Assembly: GCA_032719365.1 (NCBI GenBank)
Contig: CM064873.1
Span: forward strand, 5,366,501 to 5,430,500
Direction of reading: 5' to 3'
DNA from: Prinsepia uniflora
Taxonomy: Eukaryota; Streptophyta; Magnoliopsida; Rosales; Rosaceae
DNA: 64,000 nucleotides
The notes under the pieces are model-generated. The model did no database searches. It was not told the DNA's origin and saw only the letters and a program-made list of their open reading frames with translations. This document shows, in pieces, positions 11,549-25,580 of the stretch. The translations under genes and the position numbers were made by a program. The stretch's first letter is position 1. Every line of letters starts with the position of its first letter.

Positions 11549-12099
11549 TGACAGGATCGTCCCCGAAGGGACATTGATATCCGTGCCCGGTCCTGCACCC
11601 TTCTGGAAAGTCGACTGAAGTTCCCAAATTACCCTCAGTACTTGCCAAACAAGGGATAATCAAACATGTGCCCACTCATGCCGCCACCTCTCGAATAGCC
11701 TCGATTAGCGCGCCACGACCTGGAGGGTCAATAAAAACACAAAAGGTGTGAGTGGACAAAAATGAATCAGTTCATAAAACAGGTTACAAAAAGACATTTC
11801 TACCCTCCACGTAAAACCAATGCATGCATTCTAAAATCATTTCACAATCCATTTTATTTCCAATATAAGAAAATTGTGTATGAAAATCAAAATCATTTTC
11901 CTTTTCTTAACCTTCGGGTCTTAGCCCGCAATCATAAACACAGGGCCTCAGCCCAAAATCATAAATCAATCCAAGTACAGAACATAACCCAAAAATCCAT
12001 CAAGCCAGGTAAACCGGGCTATTGCCCAACACATCCGAAAACATCAAAAAATTAACAGTAGTTCACAAGTCAATCCATTTGCTGGATCTCAAGTGCGCC

Positions 12100-12360
12100 C
12101 GAGTCTTTAAACTCAAAACCATGTGCATAATCAGACCTTCCCGGGTTATCAACGAGTCTTTAAACTCAAAACACAATCACAGGCCTCGGGGGGTATCATA
12201 ACCGAGTCTTTAAACTCAAAACATATCAATCCAGGGCCCTCCTCCCCGTCAATCAACCGAGTCTTTAAACTCAAAACAGATCCAGCGGTTTTTCTTTTCT
12301 TTTTCCAGGTCTTTAAACCCAAAGCATCATCCAGCAATAGTACCGGGTCTTTAAATCCAA
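12100..12360. repeat. Minisatellite with GAGTCTTTAAACTC units in LTR B
   Basis: Six or so irregularly spaced copies of the word GAGTCTTTAAACTC and variants. The same word recurs in LTRs E, G, K, L and M at the equivalent LTR position. Confidence 0.8.
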
Positions 12361-15300
12361 AGCAATTTGTAAATCACAACAAATCCAGAATCCATCGTAA
12401 ACCAATTTCCAAAACCATTTCGAAATCACATTTTATCAAACAGGACTTATGTCCGAATTTCACATTCAAATCCCCAATCATATCCGTTATCCTTTCCCGA
12501 ACCCGAATTCGCAATAATGATTCCGTAAGCTAGCATCCGAAATAACCATTCCGAACCCAAATCCGGAAATCCACTTTCACGTTTCCGGAACCCGAAATCT
12601 CGATCATCAAAATTACTTTTATGCCCTGGGCATCAAGCCCGAAATCACCTTTTCCAAAATCCATTTTAAATCTTTGAAATCAAATCATATTTCAAATCCC
12701 AAAGTTAAAGCATCAAAACCATGATCAAATCACAATCTACTCGAAATCTCGTAAAACGCGCAAATCCGTAATAATCTCGAAATACGTGTCAAACCGTAAC
12801 TCATACTCACAATCATAATCAAAATATCCTCAAAACATGACACACACAAATCGTATAAAATCATTCATTAAACCATCATCAAAGCATAGGAGAAATCATA
12901 GTCTCGAAATACGTGCAATTACGTATTGCATATTGAAATACGTATAAATATGAAAATCCTGATTGTCACAAATCATAATCATAATCATAGGAATCATAGA
13001 AACAGTTATGCATGCATTAAATTTTAGAAAGCAAAGTCACTCACACACCGTCCACATCGCTCGTTTTCGCGCTGCACGCGTTTCCGTAATTTCCGACATT
13101 TTCTAGAAATCTCGAATCCTGTCTGAAATCATTCCTCAATGTCACTAAGGACTCAAATAACATCATACTAATTTCCAATAATTTTTTGGGAATTAAATAT
13201 TAATTAAAAACGTAATATAAACCTTCGAAACAACATCGAAACGGTGTCCGATTAACTCGAAACCAAAGCCAAAATGTTCGTTACATTGCATAGGACAAAA
13301 GTCGTGTTGAACTCACCTCTCGAATCGGGCCCACGCGCCCTCACGAGCCACTTCAAGCGGCAGCGTGTGAAACTCAAGCGCCTGCTACAGTGACTGTAAC
13401 GACCCGTCCCGAATTTTGGGATTAGATTAGTGACTAATCACAATTAGTGAGGTTAATCGGTGATTAATTAGGCGAAATCGGACGAACGATGCAAAATGAC
13501 CGTATTGCCCCTAGAATGGGTAAAACGTGGACTTTTCATTCTGGTGGTCAAATGGACTTTGACCGATGACTGTGACGTAATTTGTGATGTCACAAATTCA
13601 TAGACAGGTGGCACGTTCAATTCTGACATTCGAGGAAGAAATTATGACGTTCGGAAGTTCAAGGGCATTTTGGTAATTTTGGTTAAAAGGGGCAAAATGT
13701 TGACTTTTGGACTAGGAGGTCCGATGGCCGAGGACCGAGGATCGTTACGTAGATTGGGACGATACGAATCAATAGACAGGCGACACGCTGAAATCGGACT
13801 TCGAACGGGGAAGTTATAGGTCACGAAAATTTGATTTCACTATGCACGGACTTCGAGGTGATGATGATTTGGAAAATTCTGATTGGCCAGATATTTTTAA
13901 TGGGACCCATGGATGAGTGTCACTCATCCTATTGGTAAATACCCCTAAATTGTGGATCTCACTAATTAAATATTATTATTTAATTAATTTTATAATCTAA
14001 TCTTTCTAACACTCAATCTTGTCCCTCCATTCCATTTAATCTTTTAATCCTCACCACTCATCTAATCTATCTTACTTCTCTCATCTGATCAAACATCATT
14101 ATCTTCTTCTTTGTTCTTCTTCAAACCCGAACCCATATGCACCATTTTCTCCATTTTTCTTCAAACCCGAAACACACACACATTATCACCCTAGTTCACC
14201 TTCATCTGTGCTTTTGTGTGAGCGTGATAGGACTGCGATGATGAGGGCACTACCGCCAGAGCCACGGCGGCTCACGGCGGTGCACGACCAAGGTAACCCG
14301 AGCGGGTAAGTTTCCATTCAAAATCCCATTTTGAGTGAATGATTTCTGGGGATGGGATGATGATTTTTAGGTTCATAGGAGTGCATAGGGATGGTTTTGG
14401 ACTGCAGGAAGTGGCTGAGCCACCCTAGGGATCGACGGGAAAACAGGGAGCTGTGGGGTTCTTTGTGCGCGGGGGGCGCGTGCCTCACCTTTTGGGGAAG
14501 TGTTCAACACGTGAAATCTTCTATTCGATGTAACGAACATTTTGGGACTGGTTTCGTGTCGATCGGACACCGTTTCGATAATGTTCGGGACATCGGAAGG
14601 TTTCGGATCGGGATTAAAAATAGTTAAAAATACCGAAAAATTACGAGGCTTTAGTGGGAGGTTAATTAAGTAGTTAGTAACCTTTTATTATGATTTGGAC
14701 AGGTTTGGGAGTCCCGGTGACGGTTATTGGCACGAGAGAACCGTATGACACGCATATCGAGGCGGCAGCTCGGACGGTCTGTAAGTGGACCTTGTTTTCT
14801 AAATTGGTGCATGCATAAATGCTTATTATATGTTTTAAACACTTGTTTGTGATGCCATGAGTGCATTTGGATGTGTGGTTGCGTATATGCACGTATTTCG
14901 AGGTTTCACGGGTCTGTATTTCTTTATTGGTCTAAATGAAATGGATTTGGATTTCAAAAGGATAAACTCGGGTATGAGACCCATTTGGTTTTGTCTCGGG
15001 CATATGACCCTATTGATGGCCTACGGGTCTAAATCATGGTCGCAGCGAGTGTTATGTGCACGGCGACAGACGATACGACGCTCGCCTCCAGATTGGGATG
15101 TGTTCCTTCCGGAGAGGTCACGATGCACGATCTGTGGTCGGGTAGCCGATAGAGGCTCGACTTCGGAGTGATGACGGTTCAGGATAGCGATCGGTGATGA
15201 GTGCACCATGATCTTGTGGTGGTCGCGTCTGTTGATTCGTTCACGGCGACATACCAGGATTGAGGGCGGTCCTGGATGGATGGTTGCACACATCACTATG

Positions 15301-15516
15301 ATCGGAGTCGTGACTGGCCCTTAGATATCGGGCACGGTGCCCAGCTGATGTCATATGTTCGGGCATGAGACCCAGTTGTTTTACATTGATGATTTCGGGT
15401 CAGGGACCCTAGATGGATTTCAAAGTTCATGACGGTTTATGGGAACCGACATGAACCCTAGAAAGGTTATCGTGGTACATGACGGTTTATGGGAACCGGG
15501 CATAGAGGATGTTTTC

Positions 15517-15535
15517 TATATATATATATATATAT
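15517..15535. repeat. (TA)n microsatellite
   Basis: A run of TA units, 19 bp, inside LTR C shortly before the D insertion point. Confidence 0.85.
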
Positions 15536-15552
15536 GAATGGCATGGATATTA

Positions 15553-17587
15553 TGACAAGACCCATCCCGATTATCCTTCGATAGTCGTGATGAATCCTGC
15601 TCCCGTCTGACAATAACTAAAAATACCAAAAGTAACCAAACTTATATACATACACCACACAACAAATCCCGAAGACATTGTCAGACAAGGGATAATTAAG
15701 TTTTACAGACCAATGACGTCACAAGTTTGACTAGTCAAAGACAATACAGAGCATAGGTACTATTACAGATAGGGGTCAAATTCCTACTCTGTAGAGTGTC
15801 TGAGTGCGCAACGGTCTACTTATTCTTTTGCCTCGTTTCTAGCCCAAAACATCAATGTCATCATTTCTCGAAAATCGTGCCAAAATATAATATAATAATC
15901 ATAAAACCGAGAAAAAATCTAGAAATCACCGGATTAAAACATCAATCAAAACAAATCATATCAAATCATATAATAAAGCATTTTAAAGCATATATGCATG
16001 CATCACGGTTAGAAAACCAAAAGTCCACTCACACACACCGTCCCGATTGTTCAGCCTCGAGCTGTTCGCTTTCTTCCGACGTCCCGGGAATATTCCAGCC
16101 TGTCAAACAAAGTGATTTAAGGTTACTAGACTATCATATGATCCTCATATAAGATCCCTTAATCGTCGGAATTTTATAATATTATTTAAATATAAATTAA
16201 ACGTGTCGGGTACTCGGAACTACTCTGAAACCATATCTGATTGACCCGAAACCAACGCGGATAGGTTTGTATCATCGAGAACATCAAGTTTCATGTTGAC
16301 CACTTTGCCGGAATCCCTTCCACGCGCAGTCACGTGCCGCCGCAAGCGGCTGTGCGTGAAAGCCACGCGCGTAGCACAGTGTTGCTACAGTGCATCGTTC
16401 TCACTCGAACGTCTGATAAACGGGTTGAAATTCCCGCGATAGAATCTGATTCAAACTCCATCAATTCGACCTCAAATCGATCCCTTCTTTCAACTGATCC
16501 CATCTAATACAACTGAATTCAAGTTCTGTAAGTTCAATTACCTCAATGAATGTCTAAAACCTTACGACTCACGATCAAACTGTGACGGGTCTCCTATTCG
16601 GGTTTGTCGATTCCGTCCCTGGTTTTCAAATTAATTCACACGGTTAGTTTCGTGAGAGTGTAAGGAACATCTTTGCAAGATCAATTCGAGAATTCCTTAC
16701 CTCCAACTGGTAGAACTCAAGCTCGAGTTTCAGCAGCCATGGAAGCTTCTGTTCTTCCTCAATTCGACGAAAATTCTCTTCGTTTTTGTTGCAGGGAGCT
16801 TCGTTTTGATCCCAGAAGCTTAAGTCAATCCTCAATTTCCCTTCTCCTAGCTCACAAATTCGAATTCGAATTTCCCCTAAATTTCTGAATTTTCGAACTC
16901 TGTACTCCTGTCACCTCTCAGTCTCTCGAGTCCCTTTTCTCTCAATTCGGTTTCTCAATTACACAAATACACAATGAGGCTGAAACAATTGGAGTTATCA
17001 GTTGTTAATTTGTTAATTTGATAATGATTAAGACAAACCATAATTTAGGGGTTAATGTCCATATGATTATGTTTCCCTTAAGACCTGATTCCATGTTTTA
17101 TGAGGCAAGAATAAGACAAAGGACATGTGTCATGGTCTGATCAAGGTTAAAAGATCATTTTGCCCCTGGTTCGACAAATTACCATTTTGCCCCTAGGCTT
17201 CCGTGACCCGTAACGTTCGTATCCGAACTCCGTTTTCGTCGTGCCGCCTGTCGTTGTACTCAGGGCATCGAGACCTACCTAACGGTCCTCGAATCGTGTG
17301 AAAATTAGTTGTCAATCAAAAAGTCAACATTTTCCTCCTTTTCATCCAAATTACGAAAATGCCCTCGAACTTCTGAACGTCATAACTTTTTCCCTAATTC
17401 TCGGAATTGGGCGTGCCACCTGTCTATGGACTCGTGATGTCCCGAACTACGTAACGGTCTTCGGTCAACTTCCGTTTGATTCACCAATAAAAAATTCAAC
17501 AAATTGACCATACTATTCACAAGGGTAAAAACGTCATTTATTCATTATTTTACAAAATTACATTTTCCAAATTTCCGGGGCGTTACA
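15553..17587 (-). mobile_element. Solo LTR D
   Basis: Minus-oriented LTR inserted in C. Plus-strand ends are TGACAAGACCCATCCC and GGGGCGTTACA, with a perfect target duplication TATTA (15548-15552 and 17588-17592). It is 2035 bp, shorter than its relatives, because the covarying hairpin and minisatellite segment are missing: the sequence jumps from CTTTTGCCTCG to TTTCTAGCCC near 15835. The GC hairpin GCCGC-CGCAA-GCGGC is present near 16337. Confidence 0.93.
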
Positions 17588-19684
17588 TATTATGGATCAT
17601 GACGGTTCAGGGGGACCGGGCATGAATGTGTATGTTATAAGTATATATATGTTCATATACCTTCCTTTACTTGTACTATCTCCTCCGGGGAGGGTCGTTG
17701 GCCTGGGTGGACCCCAGAGTAGTCACGGAGCACTGACTGAGTGGAGTCGCCCCAGTTGGGTTCCTTACTCTCAGGAAGGTATGGATCGTAACCTTAGGAC
17801 GGGTCATTGGTCTACAGACATTGACCTTGGACTTTGAGAGACTTGGGTTTGAGACCCCGGGTAGCACGCTCGTAGCTTTGGAAACCGTGACAGGATTGGT
17901 TGTGTGAATTATATGTATATATGACGTATATGATATATGGTTATGAGATATGATATGTGATATGCACAGGTTTTGGGCAGTGGCCCGTGTACTTGGTTCT
18001 TTATGGTTTTGGGCTGAGTCCCACATGGATTTGGGCAGTGACCCATACGGTTGATTCTTTATGATTGTTTCATTATGGTTTTGGGCCTAGTTCCCACATA
18101 TGGTTCTTTCGGATAAACGGTTTTCGAATGCATGCATGCTTTTTAGTGAGGGTACAAATGTCTTTCTTACGAAATGTTTTTATAAACTCTTGTTTTGTCC
18201 ACTCACAGCTTTTAATGTTTTGACTGCCCTTCAGGTTGACAGAGGATGTGGACTGTAGCAGAGACCGAGATATCACAAACCTCCTCCAGATCCTGGCGTA
18301 CTCTGATAGCCCGAGAGGGCAAAGGTCGGAAATATCCCTTGCCTGACACTTCATGTCAGACGGGAGCAGGGTCATCCCGCATTAATCGCAGGGGGATTGG
18401 GATGGGTCCTGTCAGTGACCGCACAATCGTCTTCCTCACCCGACTAGCCTGCAAACGGGTTGTTCAACCCGCGACATGACCCGTTAAATTTTCCTTCAAT
18501 TCGACATTGTTTTCGACAATTCAAACGTCCAGTTGTATCGAAATAAGTTTAATTCGGGATCTGTAAACTAAATTACACACATCAAGCCTTTAATCCAACA
18601 TTTCTCTCGAGCTCAAACACGCGGTCTTAACTTTCGAAACTCACTCAAATCAACTTAGTTTTCAAATTAATTGGTACAGAAGCTTCATAAGACTTAACTA
18701 AACATTAAACCATAACTATCTTCACAAATCCTTACCTGTAAGTAGTCCTCCTCAACCTCGAAAATTTCCAGAAACTGGAACTTCTATTCTTGGCCAAACC
18801 GCGACCGATTTCCTTCAATGTTTGTATGGTTGAAGTCTAAATTAGTCAAGAAGACTATTTTTAATCTCTGTTTGGCTTTTCTCAACTCACAGATTAAACT
18901 TCGAATTTCCCTCCAAATTTTCAGTTTTTCCGAATAGGGTTTTTCTCTCTGTTTCTCGGTTTATCTCTTCTCCAAATGACCTCTCACACTCCTAACCTCT
19001 CTGTTTTCAAACCCGGCCAACCCAACAGCTTGTGGAAATCTCTCAGTCCTTCTGTGACTGTGTTTCCCGCAAACAACCCAAACTCAAAAACAGCACCCCC
19101 CGTGCTCTGTTCCCTATTGCAAACCCACCTAAATGTGCTTCTACTACCTTAAACTGTCACAATTAGCCTCTCTCAGTGACAATTGTCACTCACAATGTTA
19201 AACAAATCCCCCCAAAGTCACTCACTCTGTTAAACAATAAGTCCCACTCACGGCTGTTTCAAACTGCAGCCTTGGCAAATTACCATTTTGCCCTTCTCGT
19301 TCTAGAACCGTAACTCATCCGTCCGAGGTCCGTTTTCAGCGTGCCGCCTGTCTACGGACTCAAGGCATTGAGACCTACCTAAAGGTCCTCGAATTTCGTG
19401 AAAAATAGTGGTCGAACAAAAAGTCAACAATTTTCTCATTTTCGACCTAATTGCGAAAATGCCCTTGAAGTTCCGAACGTCATAACTTCTTCCCTGATCG
19501 TCGGAATCAGACGTCCCACCTGTCTATGAACTCGTGACGTCCCGAACTACGTCAAAGTCATCTGTCAAAGTTCGTTTGTCCTCTCGAACAAAAAGTCAAC
19601 CGTTCGCCCAAATTTCTAGGGGCAAAATCGTCATTTTCTTCAAATTTTCCCAATTTTCCTTTTTTGAATGTCCGGGTCGTTACA

Positions 19685-20162
19685 TTATCAGTCTCAACTA
19701 GACTCCATTAGGTTCACTGGACTCACTAGGTCCATTAGCGTTAGGCAACGTTCACCTTCCAACGGTCTCGACTTCGTAAAGTTGTCAAACCCAACCCATT
19801 ATTTGACTCAATGTCAGACCAACCAATCTTGATCGTCTCCTCGACCTTGGCCGCTGAGAGCAGCATCACCAACTAGTCATGACCAATAAATGGTCTCAAC
19901 TCTACAAATCATCATATGTAACCTTAATAAAGGTTTAATCACACTCTATACATGGCACCGATCGATCCATGGCACAACTATGGCCTAACTATGGCATCTG
20001 ATGCCAACCACATCCTAATCACGATTCATTCCCACTAACTCTCATACTTTTTACCCTAACTTTCAGGTTGATGAGGGCTGATTCCACGCAGAGACATCGC
20101 GTCCTGAACTTGTGCACACTATTGCTCTGGTTCCAACTTAAAACTTCACTCTGATACCACCT
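19685..20162 (-). mobile_element. Element A, internal domain (second part) and leader
   Basis: The remaining interior of A next to its 5' LTR. The minus strand downstream of the LTR reads a 3-base spacer and then TGGTATCAGAGT (plus 20148-20159), a one-base variant of the initiator tRNA-Met primer site. No gag start is seen here, unlike H and M. Confidence 0.75.
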
Positions 20163-21180
20163 TGACACGACACATACCAATCCCCCTAGGATTAACGTGG
20201 GATGTGCCATGCTCCCGTCTAACTCACGTGTGACACAAAGGGTTAGACAAGGGATAACCTAAACCTTAGCCCACTCTGGGCTTTCAGAGTGCGCAAGGAT
20301 CAGTGGAAGACTGTGATGTCTCAGTCTCTACTACAGTCCGCATCCGCGATCAACCTGAAGAGCATTAAAAACCATAAAAGCTGTGAGTAAACGAAAATAA
20401 ATAATTTAGTAAAACTCATTTCACAAAAGACATTTATTCCCTTCACTTAAAACCATGCATGCATACGAAAACAGAACGACCCGTCCTGAAAATTGGGAGT
20501 AGATTAGTTGTTAATGACGGATTAACGAAGATAATCGGTGATTAGTTGGATACTTTTGGACGGATGGCGTAGAATGACGATTTTGCCCCTAGAATAGGCA
20601 AAATGTTGACTTTCAGTTTGGGCGGTCAAATGGACGTTGACCGATGATCGTGACGTAGTTCGGGACGTCACGAGTCCGTAGACAGGTGGCACGTCTGATT
20701 CCGACATCCGAGGAGGAAGTTATGATGTTCGGAAGATTGAGGGCATTTTTTGTAATTTGGTTAAAAAGGAGGAAATTGTTGACTTCTTAAACGACAAGTT
20801 TTCTTCATGCAAACCGAGGACCGTTAGATAGATCTCGACGTCCTGAGTACAACGACAGGCGACACGCCTTCATCGGACATCAGACGGATAATCACGGCAG
20901 GAGACGGCCGGATAATCACCGCACGCCTTCAATGGGTAAGTGTCCCTCACAAATGGTAAACTGAGTTTTGGTAGCTGTTAATCGCTACTAATGATTTCGT
21001 TTGGTTTTGGAAGATGAAAAGAACTGTTTGGACTTAGAATCACGGCAGGAGACGGCCGGAATCACAGAGAAGGATTGATGGAAAAATTGGTTTTGATCGA
21101 TCGTTTAAGAGGTATATTACGGACCTTAATTTCGTGATTTGTTTATGGAAATCGATTATGAAGATTGGACAATGCTAGAG

Positions 21181-24100
21181 TGACAGGACCCATCCCAATC
21201 CCCCCGGGATTAGTGCGGGATGACCCTGCTCCCGTCTGACACGAAGTGTCAGACAAGGGATATTTCCGACCTTTGCCCTCCCTGTCTATCAGAGTACGCC
21301 AGGATCCGGAGGAGGTATGTGATATCTCGATCTCTGCTACAGTCCACATCCGATGTCAACCTGAAGGGCAGTCAAAACATTAAAAGCTGTGAGTGGACAA
21401 AACAAGAGTTTATAAAACATTTCATAAGAAGACATTTGTACCCTTCACTAAAAAGCATGCATGCATTCGAAAACCATTTATCTAAGGAAATCATCTGTGG
21501 GAACTAAGCCCAAAACCAAGATTGAAAGAACCATCATGAAAACGATCATACGGGCCACTACCCAAATCCACAAGGGACTCGGCCCAAACCATAAGAAATC
21601 AACCATACGGGCCACTGCCCAAAACCTGTGTAAACACGCATCATATATCATATCATATATCTCATAAAACATACATCATATATACATATAATTCACACAA
21701 CCAATCCTGTCATGGTTTCCAAAGCTACGTGCGTGCTACCCAGGTCTCAATCCGAGTCTTCTCAAAGTCAAGATCAATGTCCGCAGACCACTGACCCCAC
21801 CCGAGGTAATAGTAATCATAGCCATCTTGAGAGTAAGGAAACCAACTAGGGGGTGACTCCACTCAGTCGGTGCTCCGTGACTACTCCGGGGTCCACCCAG
21901 GCCAACGACCCTCCCCGGAGGAGATAATAGAAGTAAAGGAAGTTATATGAATACATATATATACATAACATAAACGTTTATGCCCGGTTCCCTTGAACCG
22001 TCATGATCCATAACATCCATTAACCAGGGTTCATGCCGGTTCCCATAAACCGTCATGTACCATAATGACCTGACAAAGGTTCATGCCGGTTCCCATAAAC
22101 CGTCATGTACCATAATGACCTGACAAAGGTTCATGCCGGTTCCCATAAACTGTCATGAATCACAATGACCTTTCCAGAGTTCATGCCGGTTCCCATAAAC
22201 CGTCATGAACTTGGAAATCCACGTAGGGTCCCTAACCCGAAATCATAAACCGTAAAGTAACTGGGTCTCGTGCCCGAACATATGACTCAACTGGGCACCG
22301 TGCCCGATATCTAAGGGTCAGTCACGACTCCGATCATAGTGGTGCGTGCAACCATCCATCCAGGACTGCTCTCAATCCTGGTATGTCGCCGTGAACGAAT
22401 CAACCGACGCGACCACCACAAGATCATGGTGCACTCATCACCGATCGATATCCTGAACCGTTAGCACCCCGAAATCGAGCCTCCCCAGGCTGCTCAACAA
22501 CGAATCGGGCATCGTGACTTCTCCGGAAGGAACACATCCCAAACCGGAGGCGAGCGTCGTATCGTCGATCGTCGTGCACATAGCACCCGTCGCGACCACG
22601 ATTTAGACCCGAAGGTCGTAAATAGTGTCATATGCTCAAGACCAAACCAAATGGGTCTCATACCCGAGTTTATCCCTTTGGAAATCCAAAACCTTTTCAT
22701 TTAAACCAATAAAGAAATACAGACCCGTATAGGCACCGTATAGGGCTGAAACCTCGAAATACGTGCCTATATGTAAACACATACAAATGCACTCATGGAA
22801 TCACAAACAAGTATTTAAAACATATAATAAACATTTATGCATGCACCAATTTAGAAAACAAGGTCCACTCACAGACCGTCTGAGCTGCCGCCTCGATTTG
22901 CGTGCCATACGGCTCCCCAAACCGATCACCATCACCGGGACTCCAAAACCTGTCCAAATTTTAATAGAAGGTTAATAACTACTTAATTAACCTCCTACCA
23001 AAGCCCCGTAATTTTCCCAAACTTTTAACTATTTTTAAACCTACCCTAAACCTTCTGATGCCCCAAAACATATCGATACGGTGTCCGATCGACATGAAAC
23101 TAGTCCCAAAATGTTCGTTACATCGAATAGAAGATTTCTCGTGTTGAACACTTTCCCAAATTATGGCCCACGCGTCCTCACGAGCCCCTAGAAGGTCAAA
23201 AACACTATTCATCATCACTAACCTCAGAAAACCGATTTTTTTCCTGAAACTGGACCGGTCACTATGCTGAATCGGCGTGACCAGTTCAGCGCTCGTCCTC
23301 CATCGTTTTGGTCCGATTTCAACCCCAATCAATCCTATAATTCCTATTTTCATGTTTCCTATCTATTCTAATCCTTAAAACAACCTAAAAACACCTAAAT
23401 CCTATGGTTTGATTTTGAACCAAACGGTTCAATATTTCCAAAACTCACCCACGGCTGCCCAGCCGTCCAACCACCATAGAAACCTTCCTAAAACTATCCT
23501 AGCAACCTATTTGATTCATTAAAACCATTAAAATCGATCCAAAATGTCAAAAATGGAAAATGGATTAAAATGGGCATAATCGGGTAATCGGGTTACCTGG
23601 GCCTTCACGGCCGTGTGCGGCGGTCCAGGTGCTCCCAGCCACCTTCCCTAGCTTCCTCGGCCTCTCCCTCACTCTCTGGTCTCACTCAAGATCAGATGGA
23701 AAGGGTTGGATGGGTTTGGGTGAAGGTTTGAATGAGATCGGGTGGGTTGTGTTTGAAATGAAGAAAATGAAATGGATGGTCGATGCATGAATATGTGTGG
23801 GCTGTGCAATGGATGGGTGACACTTGTCACTCATCCATTGGGCCTCCATAAATATCTGGGGCCCACTAGAGTCCAAATGTTAGTTCGTTTCGTAATTCGT
23901 GCAATAGTGCACTTGAACTTCCGTGAACCGTAACTTCGCCGTCGAACGTCCGAATTCGACGTGCTGCCTGTCTATGGATTCGTATCGTCCTTATCTACAT
24001 AATGGTCTTCAGCCCTCGGCCATCGAACCTCCTGGTCAAAAAGTCAACATTTTGACCCTTTTAACCAAAATTACCAAAATGCCCCTAAACTTCCGAATGT

Positions 24101-24352
24101 CATAACTTCTTCCACGAACGTCGGAATTGAACGTGCCACCTGTCTATGAACTCGTGACGTCACGAACTACGTCACGATCATCGGTCAAAGTCCATTTGAC
24201 CGCCAGAATGAAAAGTCAACATTTTGCCACGACTAGGGGCAAAACGGTCATTTTGCATCGTTCGTCCGATTTTTCCCTACTAATCACCGATTAACCTCAC
24301 TAATCGTGATTAGTCACTAATCTAATCTAGGAATTTGGGACGGGTTGTTACA
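21181..24352 (-). mobile_element. Solo LTR F
   Basis: Intact minus-oriented LTR of 3172 bp inserted in E. Plus-strand ends are TGACAGGACCCATCCC and GGGACGGGTTGTTACA, with a perfect target duplication TAGAG (21176-21180 and 24353-24357). It has the perfect 12-bp reverse-complementary arms CTGTGAGTGGAC (21387-21398) and GTCCACTCACAG (22863-22874), a 50-bp-period minisatellite, and the palindrome GGATGGGTGACACTTGTCAC near 23812. Confidence 0.95.
21976..22212. repeat. 50-bp tandem repeat in LTR F
   Basis: Four clear copies and one degenerate copy of a 50-bp unit, each containing TTCATGCCGGTTCCCATAAA followed by CCGTCATG. Two adjacent copies are identical. Related units occur in LTRs C and J. Confidence 0.92.
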
Positions 24353-25439
24353 TAGAGGACTTAAAAAGATAGAAAAACGGATTAAAATTGGACAAAACCG
24401 CCCACGCCGGTTCAAGGCTGGATCGGGTTACAGTGAACCGGATCGGACCCGGTTCACCAGAGGTAGAGCATGACACTGTGCTGGGCGCGTGGCTCCCATG
24501 CGCAGCCCCTTTGGGCAGCGCGTGTGGGCGCGTGGTACATTGTTTGAAGATGGTTCCAACACGACTTTTAAATTATTCGATGTAACGAACATTTTGGCGC
24601 TGGTTTCGAGTCAATCGGACATCGTCTTGATATATTTCGGTATGTCCGAAGGTTTTAGGCCTCCTTTAAAAATAGTTAAAAATTCGGAAAAATTACGGGG
24701 GCTTTAGTATGATCATTGTGAAGTCGTTAGTGACCTTATTATGGGATTTGGACAGGTTCGGGAAAGCCAAGGATAGCGGATTAGCCAGGAAAGGTGTAAT
24801 TGCACGCGTATCGAGGCGACGATATAATGGTCTGTGTGTGGACTTTGCTTTCTAAGTCTTGATGCATGCATATATGTTTTTATATGTTTTCTATACGTGA
24901 TTCTATGATTTGATTTATGAACTTGGTGGTTTACGGTTTTGCACGTTTTTCGAGGTATTTACGAAATTTTGCGTTTTACGAGATTTCGATCAAGTTTGTG
25001 ATTTGAATCTAGTTTTGAGGATTTGATGTCGGGATTTGAAATATGATTTAATATCATTGATTTAAAAATGGATTTTGGAAAAATGACTTCAGGCTTAGAG
25101 GCCCAGTTCAAAAAGTGGTTTTAAGAAACGTGTTTTTGGGTTTTGGAATCGGATTCTAGGGTGACGATTCTGGATTCGGTTAAGAACTTGAAAGTGGATT
25201 TCTGGGTTTGGGTTCAGAATGGTTATTCCGGATGCCAGCTTACGGAATGATGGTTTCGAACTCGAATTTGGAAATGGATATGGATACTGGTTCTGGGTTC
25301 GGATCCGGGATCCTGATGAGATTGCGGATTCGGATTCGGAAATGGAAAATGGTTTTGTGATTGAATTTGCTGGATCTGGTTATTGGGTTTAAAGACCCGG
25401 ATATGACATGACGGGGGCGAGCCCGGATTAGGTTTAAAG

Positions 25440-25580
25440 ATTCGGATTGAGTTTAAAGACTCAGATATTGATATTTCCCCCGTAAGCCTGTTGAGTTTAA
25501 AGACTCGGGAGTTTAAAGACTTGGATTATATTGAGACCTGGATTGAGTTTACAGAGTCGGGAGTTTAAAGACTCGGATAG
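25440..25580. repeat. Minisatellite with GAGTTTAAAGACTCGG units in LTR E
   Basis: Several direct copies of a 14-16 bp unit, GAGTTTAAAGACTCGG, with spacers, in the variable cassette of LTR E. Confidence 0.85.

Larger units (their letters stand above)
13395..18414 (+). mobile_element. Solo LTR C, split by D
   Basis: Plus-oriented LTR inserted in B. It begins TGTAACGACCCGTCCC and ends GGGTCCTGTCA. Perfect 5-bp target duplication GTGAC at 13390-13394 and 18415-18419. Without nested D it is about 2.98 kb. It contains the LTR donor-like arm CTGTAAGTGGAC (14779-14790), the acceptor-like arm GTCCACTCACAG (18197-18208) and a CCCTTCAG/GT site ending at 18234. It also carries diverged copies of the TCATGACGGTTTATGGGAACC minisatellite near 15425-15510. 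Confidence 0.93.
11549..19684 (-). mobile_element. Solo LTR B, split by C
   Basis: An LTR in minus orientation inserted in the interior of A. Plus-strand ends are TGACAGGATCGTCCCC and GTCCGGGTCGTTACA. Its own sequence is 11549-13394 plus 18420-19684, about 3.1 kb, so it is a complete solo LTR. The flanks TCACC and TTATC agree at only three of five bases, fitting an old copy with a decayed target duplication. It contains a minisatellite of GAGTCTTTAAACTC units at 12100-12360. A start near 11490 was considered but lacks a matching flank. Confidence 0.75.

Noticed and set aside
12123..12533. 136-codon plus-strand frame.
   Set aside because: It is a reading of minisatellite DNA in LTR B (repeated FKLKT-like words) and has no counterpart in other LTR copies.
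21976..22212. Regularly spaced repeats that could suggest a CRISPR array.
   Set aside because: Units are directly adjacent 50-bp tandem copies with no unique spacers, in a plant LTR.
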